Shown piece by piece: positions 7,175 to 15,774 of a stretch of DNA of 64,000 nucleotides. The position numbers were made by a program, and so were the translations under genes. The notes below the pieces were generated by a model. It did not search any database and was not told the DNA's origin. It worked only from the letters and a program-made list of their open reading frames with translations. The stretch covers positions 1-64,000 of the forward strand of contig JAFVEM010000038.1 in assembly GCA_017476005.1 (NCBI GenBank). The letters run 5' to 3'. This stretch comes from Selenomonadaceae bacterium (GTDB taxonomy: Bacteria; Bacillota; Negativicutes; Selenomonadales; Selenomonadaceae). Within the stretch, counting starts at the first letter, position 1. Each line of letters opens with the position of its first letter.

Positions 7175-8110
7175 TTGCCCATTAAGATACCCAATAACCT
7201 GCCGGCGGCGCAAGTGCTAGAGGGAGAAAATATTTTTTACATGGATGCGGAGCGCGCCTACAGCCAAGATATTCGTCCGCTGAAACTCCTGATTTTAAAC
7301 CTCATGCCCATTAAAAGCGTCACCGAAACCCAGCTTTTAAGACTACTGGGCAATACCCCCTTGCAGGTGGAAGCGGATTTTATTTACACCGAATCCTATA
7401 CCCCTTCCCATACCTCCCAAGATTACCTTACGGAGTTTTACGGCACTTTCGCCGAGGTCAGGCATCGGAAATACGACGGTTTTATCATTACCGGCGCCCC
7501 GGTGGAGCATTTGGCCTTTGAGGAGGTGGCTTACTGGGAGGAAGTGACCGAGATTATGGAGTGGAGTAAAACCCACGCCTACTCCACTTTTCACATTTGC
7601 TGGGGGGCGCAGGCAGGTCTCCATTATCACTATGGTCTGCCCAAATATTCCCTGCCCAAGAAAGTTTTTGGCGTTTTTAAGCATCATGTTTGCTTGCCCC
7701 ACGAAAAAATTCTGCGAGGCTTCGACGACGAATTTTATGTTCCCCATTCAAGACATACTGAGGTCAGGAAAGAGGATATTTTAAAGATACCGGAGTTGAC
7801 GATTTTGGCCGAAGCCGAAGAAGAGGCCGGGGTTTACATTATCGCCAATCTCGCCGAGCGGCAATTTTTCATTACCGGACACGCCGAATACGACCCCTTA
7901 ACGCTTAGAGACGAGTATGTACGGGATGTAAAAGCCGGGCTGGAGCCGGACATTCCGCGAAACTATTATCCTCAAGACGACGCTAACCGTCCTCCCATCG
8001 TGCGTTGGCGCAGCGTGGCTCACCTCCTCTTTGCCAACTGGCTGAATTACTACGTCTATCAGGAAACCCCTTACGAGCTGGACGAACTCAATAAACATCG
8101 AGATGATTAG
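7175..8110 (+). CDS. metA: Homoserine O-acetyltransferase (MetA type)
   Basis: 311 residues, the usual MetA length. It activates homoserine for methionine synthesis. The class-I glutamine-amidotransferase-like fold shows the catalytic Cys142 (FHICWGAQ) and the His/Glu pair in TGHAEYD (236/238). Residue 111 is Glu ([10 protein letters not shown]). In characterised MetA enzymes Glu111 goes with acetyl-CoA and Gly111 with succinyl-CoA, so acetyl transfer is predicted. The TTG start at 7175 follows AGAGGAG at a suitable distance; a longer frame from 7097 would overlap the upstream gene and lacks homology. No SAM riboswitch is visible upstream. Confidence 0.95.
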   Translation: MPIKIPNNLPAAQVLEGENIFYMDAERAYSQDIRPLKLLILNLMPIKSVTETQLLRLLGNTPLQVEADFIYTESYTPSHTSQDYLTEFYGTFAEVRHRKYDGFIITGAPVEHLAFEEVAYWEEVTEIMEWSKTHAYSTFHICWGAQAGLHYHYGLPKYSLPKKVFGVFKHHVCLPHEKILRGFDDEFYVPHSRHTEVRKEDILKIPELTILAEAEEEAGVYIIANLAERQFFITGHAEYDPLTLRDEYVRDVKAGLEPDIPRNYYPQDDANRPPIVRWRSVAHLLFANWLNYYVYQETPYELDELNKHRDD

Positions 8111-8143
8111 GGAAGCCGGGAAAGAGATGAACGGAGAAATGAA

Positions 8144-8737
8144 ATGAAGGCAAAAAAGTATGGATTGGGATTTTTGGCGGCGGTGACAATGCTGGTTACC
8201 GCCGGTCATACCGCCGCCGAGCCGCCGGTACTTCCCAAGGAAATTTACGAGTGGGTGCAATCAACGGCCAGAGCCGGCTATTATTTTAATCGTCAACAGA
8301 TGGGCTATGCCGTCAGGAAAGACGGTACCATTGACCTTAATATTCTCATCGTCCCCACGGTGAAACTCTACGATCAAGTGCAAATCGACGACGTAGTGGC
8401 CAAAAGGCGCTGGCGGATGCAGGATTGTCGCGGCTACGATGATTTGGTGGGGGCGGCGGATTACCTGCGGTTTGATTTAGCGGCAGGTACGGTGGAAGTT
8501 ACTGAGCATGACGATTTAGACTCGAAACTGGCCACGCTTTCCATGGAAACCACGGGCAAACCGGTGTCCCTAGAAAAATTTTCTTCTAAAGATGTCGATG
8601 GCAAATTTTACCGCGCCATTTTAGATTACGCCGCCCAAAATCGACGGATGTTAATCAATCGTTCATGGGGTAAACTGACCCCGGAAGATAAAGAACGGCT
8701 GGCAGCAGAAGAGACTCAAGCGGCGGAAAAGGAGTAA
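8144..8737 (+). CDS. Exported protein of unknown function
   Basis: 197 residues with a Sec signal peptide (LGFLAAVTMLVTAGHTAAE). The mature part is mixed alpha/beta with a charged C-terminus rich in Glu (KERLAAEETQAAEKE). It contains a single cysteine (MQDCRGYDD). No family recognised. It lies 33 bp after metA with its own GGAG-containing leader and ends before a strong terminator, so it is the last gene of the 5430-8737 run. Confidence 0.75.
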   Translation: MKAKKYGLGFLAAVTMLVTAGHTAAEPPVLPKEIYEWVQSTARAGYYFNRQQMGYAVRKDGTIDLNILIVPTVKLYDQVQIDDVVAKRRWRMQDCRGYDDLVGAADYLRFDLAAGTVEVTEHDDLDSKLATLSMETTGKPVSLEKFSSKDVDGKFYRAILDYAAQNRRMLINRSWGKLTPEDKERLAAEETQAAEKE

Positions 8738-8760
8738 ATTTTTCAGATTGGTTTCAGATA

Positions 8761-8814
8761 AAGAGGGTAAACCAAAAAAAAAAATTATTTTTTTTTGGTT
8801 TACCCTCTTTTTTT
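8761..8814. terminator. Long bidirectional terminator
   Basis: An inverted repeat of about 20 bp: the arms aagagggtaaacc and ggtttaccctctt enclose A- and T-tracts. It is followed by TTTTTT on the plus strand and preceded by A-tracts that act on the other strand. Confidence 0.85.
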
Positions 8815-8935
8815 CATGGATTTTTCAGATTCAAGTGGCAGAATACGCCTCGTGAGTTCGATGAAGATTGAATTTGCAAGGTGTATTTTTTTAATTATAG
8901 ATATGCTTTCAGTTAAAAATACAAGGAGGAATTCT

Positions 8936-9730
8936 ATGAGTTTGCAGCGTAAAAGAACCGCAGTATGTTTAGCGTTATCCGGCTTTTTGCTTTTATCTAC
9001 TGGTTTTACCCAGAACGGCGCTCAGCCGGTGAAAATTAACGTGGACGGTCGCGTTATCGAGACCAATACCACGACATTAAGTCCCGAACGTATCCTTAGC
9101 CGCGAAGGCATTACTTTAAGCGACAGGGACGAATATCAGATCACCAAAACTGACAGGGAAACGGAAATTACCGTTTATCGAGCCGTACCGGTTACGGTAG
9201 AGTTTCAAGGTGAGAGTCGCGAAGTTTTGACCAGTAAACCCACCGTGGGAGAAGTTTTAACGGAACTTGGTTATAACCTAAATGACGTGGAAGCCGATTT
9301 GGGCTTCGAAGCAAAAGTTACCGACGGCAGCCGCATAATCCTTACCGACAGCGCGGCTAAAATCGCCGAGCAGGAGCGTCTGGCCGAAGAAGAGCGGCAA
9401 CGGGCTTTAGCGGCGCAAAAAATAGAGACGGCGCAGGGCGAACTTAATTACGCCAGCGCCCTTACCATGGAGGCCAGTGCCTACTTGCCCTCCGATGGCG
9501 GTGGGAGTGGAATCACCGCCTCGGGAATGATGGCGCAACGCGGCGTGGCAGCGGTGGATCCTGACGTGATTCCGCTGGGGACGCGTCTTTATATACCCGG
9601 TTACGGCGAGGCTATCGCCGCTGACACCGGCGGAGCCATTATCGGCCACAAGATTGATTTATGCATGGAAGATTACGGCGAGGCGATGCAGTTTGGCCGT
9701 CGCGATATTACCGTTTATGTTTTAGCCTAA
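8936..9730 (+). CDS. Exported 3D-domain protein with DUF348 repeats
   Basis: 264 residues. A signal peptide (CLALSGFLLLSTGFT) is followed by two DUF348-type beta domains (residues about 30-70 and 80-125) and a coiled, Glu/Ala-rich linker (AEQERLAEEERQRALAAQ). The C-terminal 3D domain carries the DTGGAIIGHKIDLC signature, the last two aspartates of the 3D motif. Such proteins are cell-wall enzymes related to MltA/Rpf-type glycan-cleaving proteins; a lytic-transglycosylase-like role in peptidoglycan turnover is inferred. The ATG at 8936 is preferred over the in-frame upstream start at 8795 because it has AAGGAGG at ideal spacing and exposes the signal peptide. Confidence 0.88.
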   Translation: MSLQRKRTAVCLALSGFLLLSTGFTQNGAQPVKINVDGRVIETNTTTLSPERILSREGITLSDRDEYQITKTDRETEITVYRAVPVTVEFQGESREVLTSKPTVGEVLTELGYNLNDVEADLGFEAKVTDGSRIILTDSAAKIAEQERLAEEERQRALAAQKIETAQGELNYASALTMEASAYLPSDGGGSGITASGMMAQRGVAAVDPDVIPLGTRLYIPGYGEAIAADTGGAIIGHKIDLCMEDYGEAMQFGRRDITVYVLA

Positions 9731-9740
9731 AAAAATATAT

Positions 9741-9768
9741 GGCTGCGCAGGTTTTTCCTAGCGCAGCC
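9741..9768. terminator. Terminator hairpin between convergent genes
   Basis: An 8-bp GC-rich stem (9741-9748 with 9761-9768). On the minus strand it is followed by atatattttttt, so it best serves the AICAR transformylase gene; the plus-strand tail is less T-rich. Confidence 0.6.
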
Positions 9769-9810
9769 TATTTCTATTGCTCTATACTCGCGAAAGAAAA
9801 ACTATTCCTT

Positions 9811-10974
9811 TTAGTGATGGAAAAGGCGTATATGGGTCATGGCCATGGCGATACCGTATTTATCGCAGGTGGCGATTACATGGTCATCCCGAATGGAACC
9901 GCCGGCCTGCGCCACATAGTTTACGCCGCTCTTGCGCGCCCGTTCGATGTTGTCCCCGAAGGGAAAGAAAGCGTCGGAACCAAGGGACACCCCGGCGCAC
10001 TGCCGAAGCCACGCCTGTTTTTCCTCCGCCGTAAAAACGGGCGGCTTCTCCCGGAAAAACTCCGGCCATACTTCGTCTGCCAGCAAATCTTGGTACTCCT
10101 CGGAAATATACACATCGATGGCGTTGTCTCGATCCGGGCGGCGAATATCCTCTTTAAAGGGGAGGGCGAGAACCTTAGGGCTTTGCCGCAGGTGCCATAC
10201 GTCGGCTTTGTTACCGGCCAGACGCGTACAATGCACTCTGGATTGTTGCCCGGCGCCGATGCCGATGGCTTGGCCGTCCTTAGCGTAGCAAACGGAATTG
10301 GACTGGGTGTATTTCAGGGTAATCAGGGCGATAAGCAAATCTCGTTGCGCTCCCTCCGGGATAACCTTGTTTTGGGTGGGAATATCTTGGAGGCAATCGG
10401 CGGTGATGCGAACATCGTTGCGCTTTTGGGCGAAGGTCACGCCATAGACTTCCTTGGTTTCCATTTCCTCCGGCCGATAATTGACGTCCATGGTTAGCAC
10501 TAGGTAACTCCCTTTGCGCTTGCTCTTTAAGATTTCCAACGCCTCCTCGGTATAACCGGGGGCAATGATGCCGTCAGACACCTCCCGTTTTAAAAATTCG
10601 GCGGTAGGCGCGTCGCACACATCCGATAACGCCGCAAAATCTCCATAGGAGGACATGCGGTCGGCGCCCCGGGCGCGAATGTAAGCGGTAGCCATGGGGG
10701 TAAGCTCCACTCCCTCCACGAAGTAAGCCGCCTTCAGCTCCTCCGTTAAAGGCACGGCCACCGCCGCCCCGGCAGGACTGACGTGCTTAAAGGAAGCGGC
10801 CGCCGGCAGTCCCGTGGCCTCCCGTAATTCGCGCACCAACTGCCAAGCGTTCAAGGCATCCAGCAGGTTAATGTATCCCGGACGACCGTTTAACACCTTA
10901 AAGGGCATTTCCCCCTGTTTCATATACACCTGCGCCGGAATTTGGTTGGGATTGCAACCGTATTTCAGTTCCAT
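9811..10974 (-). CDS. Stand-alone AICAR transformylase (PurH C-domain type)
   Basis: 387 residues. Corresponds to the formyltransferase half of bifunctional PurH: [9 protein letters not shown] near the start, the catalytic Lys-His in [11 protein letters not shown], and the folate/AICAR-site block [24 protein letters not shown]. The IMP cyclohydrolase domain is absent, so another protein must close the ring in this organism. The ATG at 10974 has AAGGAG at good spacing; the open frame continues upstream only into the palindromic repeat. It is read in the same direction as the fliB gene beyond that repeat. Confidence 0.93.
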   Translation of the reverse strand: [387 protein letters not shown]

Positions 10975-10993
10975 GGTTATTCTCCTTTTTTTT

Positions 10994-11150
10994 TGGGGTT
11001 TCACCCCAAATCCCACAAGGGCGCTGCCCTTGACCTGCCAAAGGAGCTTCGCCCCTCTGGACTCCCATTTAAAAACTTTAAATCTATTAAATCTATCAAG
11101 GGGTGCAGGGGAAATTATTTCCCCTGCTGGGGCTTGGGGCAAAGCCCCAT
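10994..11150. repeat. Modular palindromic intergenic repeat, copy 1
   Basis: Contains the hairpin modules TGGGGTTTCACCCCA, AAGGGCGCTGCCCTT, GGTGCAGGGG...CCCCTGCTGG and GGGGCAAAGCCCC. The same modules occur at 26026, 40957, 45129, 48744 and 52783. Fills the space between fliB and the AICAR transformylase gene. Confidence 0.8.
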
Positions 11151-11153
11151 TAT

Positions 11154-12317
11154 TTATACTCCCAGCCCCAGCATAAGGGCGGCAAAATCGGCGGCAGACA
11201 TTCCCACCCAATGCTCCTCTGCGTAGCGTCGGATGGTTCCCATGCCCTTTTTGTTATGGTCGAGACTGCTGGCCAGCTTCCCGATGAGGGCGGTAGTGTC
11301 CTTCCTGTTCATGGGACTATCCTCCGGACGAGTGATGGCGGTGAGGCGCAGACCGAACTCCATCACCTTCCAGCCCGTAATAAAAATCTTGATGTTATGG
11401 AGGAAACTGCCGTTGAAAGCGAAGGGATACAGCCGCAACCAAAGCTCGTTGACGAGATAGTTCTCAATAATATGCGCGTAAGAGCCCCACACCTCGCGGT
11501 TATACCGCTCTTTGCCGGCGCGATAAGCAAAGAGGAGTTCGGGGATACGCTCTCGCCACTCGGCGCGGTCGTAAATGGTAGAGTACAACTCCGCCATTAT
11601 TTCCACATACCCTCGGTCTTGGTCTGGCTCCACCGGCGTAAAGGTGGGGGGCGCAAAATCTCGCATTTTGGCCAGCCACTCCTCGGTTTTGGCTTCTCGG
11701 TCGGCGAGCGCGGTAGCAGCCGTCACTTCGTCCAGCTCCGCCGCCATATTCAGGAGCATGGCCAGCCGCGCATCTAGGGGATGCTCTCGCCAACCGAGCA
11801 AAGCGGCGTAACGCTCTATGACGCCGCGCCAGCTATCACCCCAAGGCGCCAGTTGCTCCGTCAAATCCACTGCCCAACCGAGACGTTTGGGGGCTACCTC
11901 CTTTTCCTCTAGGGCAAGAGGCTTATCCGGCCACAGAATCAGCTCCGCCGCCACGGGACAGGTAACGGTGAGAGCTTGCCACAGGACGTTTCCTATCAGG
12001 TAGGTGATGCGTGGATAGGAAAAACAAATATCGGCTAAAAACTCTTCGCCCCACTCTTTTTGCAAACGACAAAGCCCCGTGGACAGAAGAAAGGGACAAC
12101 GCCCATCCGCCTTTAACCGCAGGGTAGCGCTGCCGTCCTCCGCCGGAGGTTCGAGGTGCGTCATAATTTCTGCGCCGACATCATCTGCAAGCTCGCGATA
12201 TTTGGCGACGGTAGCAGCGTCAAAAACCACTTGCCAACCTTGGCAACAATTACTTTGACAGGCCGCCCCGTCGCATTTAAATTTTTCTAAGTAGGTGGGA
12301 CGCAGATATAAAAGCAT
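11154..12317 (-). CDS. fliB: Flagellin lysine-N-methylase FliB, paralogue 1
   Basis: 387 residues. The N-terminal cysteine signature FKCDGAACQSNCCQGW and further conserved blocks CPFLLSTGLCRLQ, CFSYPR and TCPVAAEL define the FliB family. FliB methylates surface lysines of flagellin and is known to depend on a [4Fe-4S] cluster; the cysteines seen here would bind it. The C-terminal half is helical (ENYLVNELWLRLYPF). A second paralogue lies at 23472-24704. The flagellins at the left end are obvious candidate substrates, which is inference from genome content. Start ATG at 12317 with GGAGACG upstream. Confidence 0.88.
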   Translation of the reverse strand: MLLYLRPTYLEKFKCDGAACQSNCCQGWQVVFDAATVAKYRELADDVGAEIMTHLEPPAEDGSATLRLKADGRCPFLLSTGLCRLQKEWGEEFLADICFSYPRITYLIGNVLWQALTVTCPVAAELILWPDKPLALEEKEVAPKRLGWAVDLTEQLAPWGDSWRGVIERYAALLGWREHPLDARLAMLLNMAAELDEVTAATALADREAKTEEWLAKMRDFAPPTFTPVEPDQDRGYVEIMAELYSTIYDRAEWRERIPELLFAYRAGKERYNREVWGSYAHIIENYLVNELWLRLYPFAFNGSFLHNIKIFITGWKVMEFGLRLTAITRPEDSPMNRKDTTALIGKLASSLDHNKKGMGTIRRYAEEHWVGMSAADFAALMLGLGV

Positions 12318-12327
12318 GGTCGTCTCC

Positions 12328-12357
12328 TTGCAAAAGCTATTTTCCCGGTGCTATAAT
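12328..12357 (+). promoter_or_regulatory. Promoter for glucosaminidase-TPR gene
   Basis: TTGCAA (12328-12333) and TATAAT (12352-12357) with an 18-bp spacer, 80 bp upstream of the ATG at 12437, in the space between divergent genes. Confidence 0.6.
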
Positions 12358-12436
12358 TTTTCGTGGGGGAGAACCCTCCCCACCGCGTCATTATATATTA
12401 TCTCAAGCGGAAAATTCAACCCTAAGGAGTTTTAGT

Positions 12437-13723
12437 ATGCACAAGCTAAAAAAAATAATCATGCCGCTGGCCGTCGCTTGTTTTCTCTTTAACGATGTGG
12501 GCTGCGCGGCGCAAGAACCCCATGAACTTACCGAGCCTACCGAAGCTACAGAAGCTACAGAAGCGGAAATACAGAGGACGGCGCCTGATTTTCCTTCTGT
12601 TATGCCGCCGAAAATGAACAAAAAAGCGCTGAAAAAACTGGAGGGGATTGTCGCCCCCTCCTATAACGAGCCGATTCTCCCCAAGCAAGTAGCCGATAAT
12701 CAAATTTCCATTTTAGGAGAGGCGGAGGCTACCCAACGGCAGATGCTGAACTTTATTTTGAAGCGAAACCCTCAGCCTAAATTAAATTGTACTGCGGCGG
12801 ATATAGTGGCCGCCTATTATCAAGAGTGCGCCAAAGAAGGGATTCGCGCCGATATTGCCCTTTGTCAAGCCCTGAAGGAAACGGGCTTTTTTAATTATGG
12901 CGGCGACGTAGTGCCGGAGCAAAACAATTTCTGCGGTCTGGGGACCACCGGGGGCGGCGTAAAGGGCGCTTATTTTTCCACCCCTCTCCTAGGGGTGAGG
13001 GCGCACGCGCAACATCTCCTAGCCTACGCCAGCGCGAAACTACCCAGCGAAAAAATCGTTGATCCGCGCTATGACCACATCAGGTTCAATCGTCCGGAGA
13101 TTTACGGGAAAACCGGTTACTGGACGATGCTAAACGGCGTGTGGGCAGTACCGGGTAATAGATACGGCGAAAGCATTTTGGAGCTTTGGCGTACCGCCAC
13201 TGCCCCCGACGGCTCCCGAGAATCCCTGTACTACGCCTCTTTAGCCGTGAAGAGAGAAGGCACGGCCTACGCTTACGCCCTGCGAGGAATCAACTACGCC
13301 GCCCAAGGGGAAACGGCGGCGGCCATCGCCGATTACAGCGAGTCTTTGCAAAAAGAACCCAGCGCCGAGGTTTACTACAATCGAGCCTTGTGCTACGAGA
13401 CGATGGGCAAAACAGAGGCGGCGCTTCAGGATTACACCGCCGCTTTGGGCGAAGACCCGGAGTTTAGCGAAGCCCGTTTCAATCGCGCCAATATTAAGCT
13501 GGCGCAGGGAAATTACGACGAGGCTGTGGCCGATTTTGAAGAAATCCTGATTATCAGCCCTCGCACGGTTGGCGCCCGGAATAATATCGGCATCGCCCAC
13601 TTGCGGCAAAAAAAATACGCCGCAGCGTGGCAGGATTTTTACGAGTCCGGGCGAATAAATTCCACTGACAAAATCGTGGAGGAAAACCAACAGTCGTTGC
13701 TCAGTTGCGTGGCTTCACGCTAA
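12437..13723 (+). CDS. Exported glucosaminidase-domain protein with TPR repeats
   Basis: 428 residues. The N-terminal signal ends in NDVGCAAQ; a lipoprotein is possible but the box is imperfect because Asp is at -3. A short TEPTEATEATEAE repeat follows. Residues about 115-255 form a glucosaminidase domain with the probable catalytic Glu in ALCQALKETGFF, plus NFCGLGTTGGG and GVRAHAQHL. Residues about 270-410 are four TPR units (AYALRGINYAAQGETAAAI, VYYNRALCYETMGKTEAAL and so on). Expected to cleave peptidoglycan glycan strands in the periplasm while the TPR part binds a partner. It is monocistronic from the promoter at 12328. Confidence 0.85.
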   Translation: MHKLKKIIMPLAVACFLFNDVGCAAQEPHELTEPTEATEATEAEIQRTAPDFPSVMPPKMNKKALKKLEGIVAPSYNEPILPKQVADNQISILGEAEATQRQMLNFILKRNPQPKLNCTAADIVAAYYQECAKEGIRADIALCQALKETGFFNYGGDVVPEQNNFCGLGTTGGGVKGAYFSTPLLGVRAHAQHLLAYASAKLPSEKIVDPRYDHIRFNRPEIYGKTGYWTMLNGVWAVPGNRYGESILELWRTATAPDGSRESLYYASLAVKREGTAYAYALRGINYAAQGETAAAIADYSESLQKEPSAEVYYNRALCYETMGKTEAALQDYTAALGEDPEFSEARFNRANIKLAQGNYDEAVADFEEILIISPRTVGARNNIGIAHLRQKKYAAAWQDFYESGRINSTDKIVEENQQSLLSCVASR

Positions 13724-13771
13724 GGCGGCAGGAGCTAAGTTCTTTTTTGTTTTAATAGGGAGGCTAATATC

Positions 13772-14548
13772 ATGCAAGAACGGGAGATTCAGTTTCACAT
13801 TAAGTGCCAAAAGGGGGATGTGGGGCGCTACGTTATTTTGCCGGGAGATCCCGGACGCTCGGAGAAAATCGCCGCCTACTTTGATCAGCCCCATCAGGTA
13901 GCGAGCAATCGGGAATACAACATCTACACCGGCACCTTGTTGGGCGAGCCGGTCAGCGTGTGTTCCACGGGCATCGGCGGCCCCAGCGCGGTTATTGCCA
14001 TGGAGGAATTGGCGGCCATCGGCGCCGACACCTTCGTGCGCGTCGGCACTTGCGGCGGCATTGACCTCAGGGTGCAGTCCGACGACGTGGTTATCGCCAC
14101 CGCCTCCGTGCGGCAGGAGGGAACGAGTTTGCATTATGCGCCGATAGAATTTCCGGCAACGGCCGATTTCACCGTCGTCACGGCGTTGACGGCGGCCGCC
14201 AAAAAACTGGGTAAACCTTGGCATGCCGGCATTGTGCAAGCCAAAGACTCTTTTTACGGGCAACATTCCCCGGCGCGGATGCCGGTGAGCTATGAGCTTT
14301 TAAACAAATGGGAGGCTTGGAAACGGCTTCATGTGCTGGCCAGCGAAATGGAGTCGGCGGCGCTCTTCGTCTGCGCGGCGGCTCTCGACGTGCGTTGCGG
14401 CGCTTGCTTCCATGTGATATGGAATCAGGAACGGGAAGCGGCCGGTCTTGACCAAAAGGAAAGCCACGATTTAGAGGCCGCCATAGAGGTAGGCGTGGAG
14501 AGTTTAAAAGAACTCATCATCGCCGATCGCGAGAAAAAAACAAAGTAA
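13772..14548 (+). CDS. udp: Uridine phosphorylase
   Basis: 258 residues. Splits uridine into uracil and ribose-1-phosphate. The phosphate-binding motif [13 protein letters not shown], the GTCGGID block and the ribose-binding [10 protein letters not shown] are all present. First gene of a nucleoside salvage operon: DeoB follows after 9 bp and a nucleoside transporter after that. Start ATG follows AGGGAGG at good spacing. Confidence 0.95.
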   Translation: MQEREIQFHIKCQKGDVGRYVILPGDPGRSEKIAAYFDQPHQVASNREYNIYTGTLLGEPVSVCSTGIGGPSAVIAMEELAAIGADTFVRVGTCGGIDLRVQSDDVVIATASVRQEGTSLHYAPIEFPATADFTVVTALTAAAKKLGKPWHAGIVQAKDSFYGQHSPARMPVSYELLNKWEAWKRLHVLASEMESAALFVCAAALDVRCGACFHVIWNQEREAAGLDQKESHDLEAAIEVGVESLKELIIADREKKTK

Positions 14549-14563
14549 AAAGAGGCTATGAAA

Positions 14564-15763
14564 ATGAAAACCAATATTAAGCGAGTATTCGTCATCGTTT
14601 TGGACAGCTATGGTATCGGTCAGGAACCCGATGCCGCCGACTTTGGCGACGGCGTATGCAATACCTTAAAATCCATTGTCAGCTCGCCGGAGTATGACAC
14701 GCCCAACATGCGTCGGTTGGGACTGTTTAACATCGACGGGGTAGGTTGCGGCGAAAAAGTTGCTTCGCCCACCGGCTCCTTTGCAAGGCTCCGGGAACTC
14801 TCCCGCGGAAAGGACACCACCATCGGCCATTGGGAGATAGCCGGCATCGTGGCGGAACAGCCCCTTCCCACTTACCCCGATGGTTTTCCGCCGGAGCTTA
14901 TAGCGGAACTGGAGACAGCCTTCGGACGAAAAATTCTTTGCAACAAGCCTTATTCCGGCACTCAGGTAATTCACGATTACGGTGAGGAACATGAAAAAAC
15001 CGGCGCCCTTATCGTCTATACCTCGGCTGACAGCGTTTTCCAAATCGCCGCCCATGAAGGTCACGTTCCCATTGAGGAGCTTTACGACTACTGCCGCAAG
15101 GCCAGAGCCATCTTGCAGGGCAAGCACGGCGTAGGCAGAGTCATCGCCCGTCCCTTTGAAGGCAGTTACCCCGATTATAAACGCACTCCTCGCCGCCATG
15201 ATTTTTCCTTGGATCCTACCGGTGAAACCATGCTGGATGCCTTGGCAAAAAAAGGCTTGGCTACCATCGGCGTAGGAAAGATTGCCGATATTTTTGCCGG
15301 GCGCAGTATCAGCCGTTCCCTTGGCATAAACAAAGACAATGTTGACGGCATGGAAAAAACCTTAAAAGTCATGGACGAAGATTTCACGGGGCTTTGTTTT
15401 GTCAATTTGGTGGATTTTGATATGCAGTACGGTCATCGTCGCGATATAGACGGCTATGCCAAGGCGGCCACGGTATTTGACAAGCAACTGGGCGAATTTA
15501 TGGCCAAAATGCAGGACACCGACGTGCTGATGATTACCGCCGACCACGGTTGCGACCCGGGGGCGCCGGGTACGGATCACACTAGGGAATACATTCCCCT
15601 CCTCATCTACGGTAAGCCCATCAAGGCCGGCGTGAATCTTGGTACTTATCCCACCTTTGCCATGATCGGCGCCACGGTGGCGGATATGTTTGATGCCGAT
15701 TTCAAAACCAAAGGCGAGAGTTTCCTCTTGCGTATCCTGAGCCAGTCTGAAACGCGCGTATAG
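14564..15763 (+). CDS. deoB: Phosphopentomutase
   Basis: 399 residues. Converts (deoxy)ribose-1-phosphate to the 5-phosphate. An alkaline-phosphatase superfamily enzyme: the metal/phosphorylation region is VLDSYGIGQEPDAADFGD and TTIGHWEIAG, and the second metal site is MITADHGCDPGAPGTDHTREY. An upstream ATG at 14558 is in frame, but AGAGG then lies only 2 nt away; from 14564 the spacing is 8 nt. Works directly downstream of uridine phosphorylase in the same operon. Confidence 0.95.
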   Translation: MKTNIKRVFVIVLDSYGIGQEPDAADFGDGVCNTLKSIVSSPEYDTPNMRRLGLFNIDGVGCGEKVASPTGSFARLRELSRGKDTTIGHWEIAGIVAEQPLPTYPDGFPPELIAELETAFGRKILCNKPYSGTQVIHDYGEEHEKTGALIVYTSADSVFQIAAHEGHVPIEELYDYCRKARAILQGKHGVGRVIARPFEGSYPDYKRTPRRHDFSLDPTGETMLDALAKKGLATIGVGKIADIFAGRSISRSLGINKDNVDGMEKTLKVMDEDFTGLCFVNLVDFDMQYGHRRDIDGYAKAATVFDKQLGEFMAKMQDTDVLMITADHGCDPGAPGTDHTREYIPLLIYGKPIKAGVNLGTYPTFAMIGATVADMFDADFKTKGESFLLRILSQSETRV

Positions 15764-15774
15764 GAGGGACGTTC

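Noticed and set aside
6900-7180. SAM riboswitch or S-box upstream of metA.
   Set aside because: The upstream space is coding and the gap is 7 bp; no S-box core is visible.
9661-10497. Long plus-strand open frame of 278 codons.
   Set aside because: It is antisense to the AICAR transformylase, overlaps the end of the 3D-domain gene and has no recognisable domain or ribosome-binding site.
11103-11777. Plus-strand open frame of 224 codons.
   Set aside because: It is antisense to fliB and begins within the palindromic repeat; composition is that of a shadow frame.
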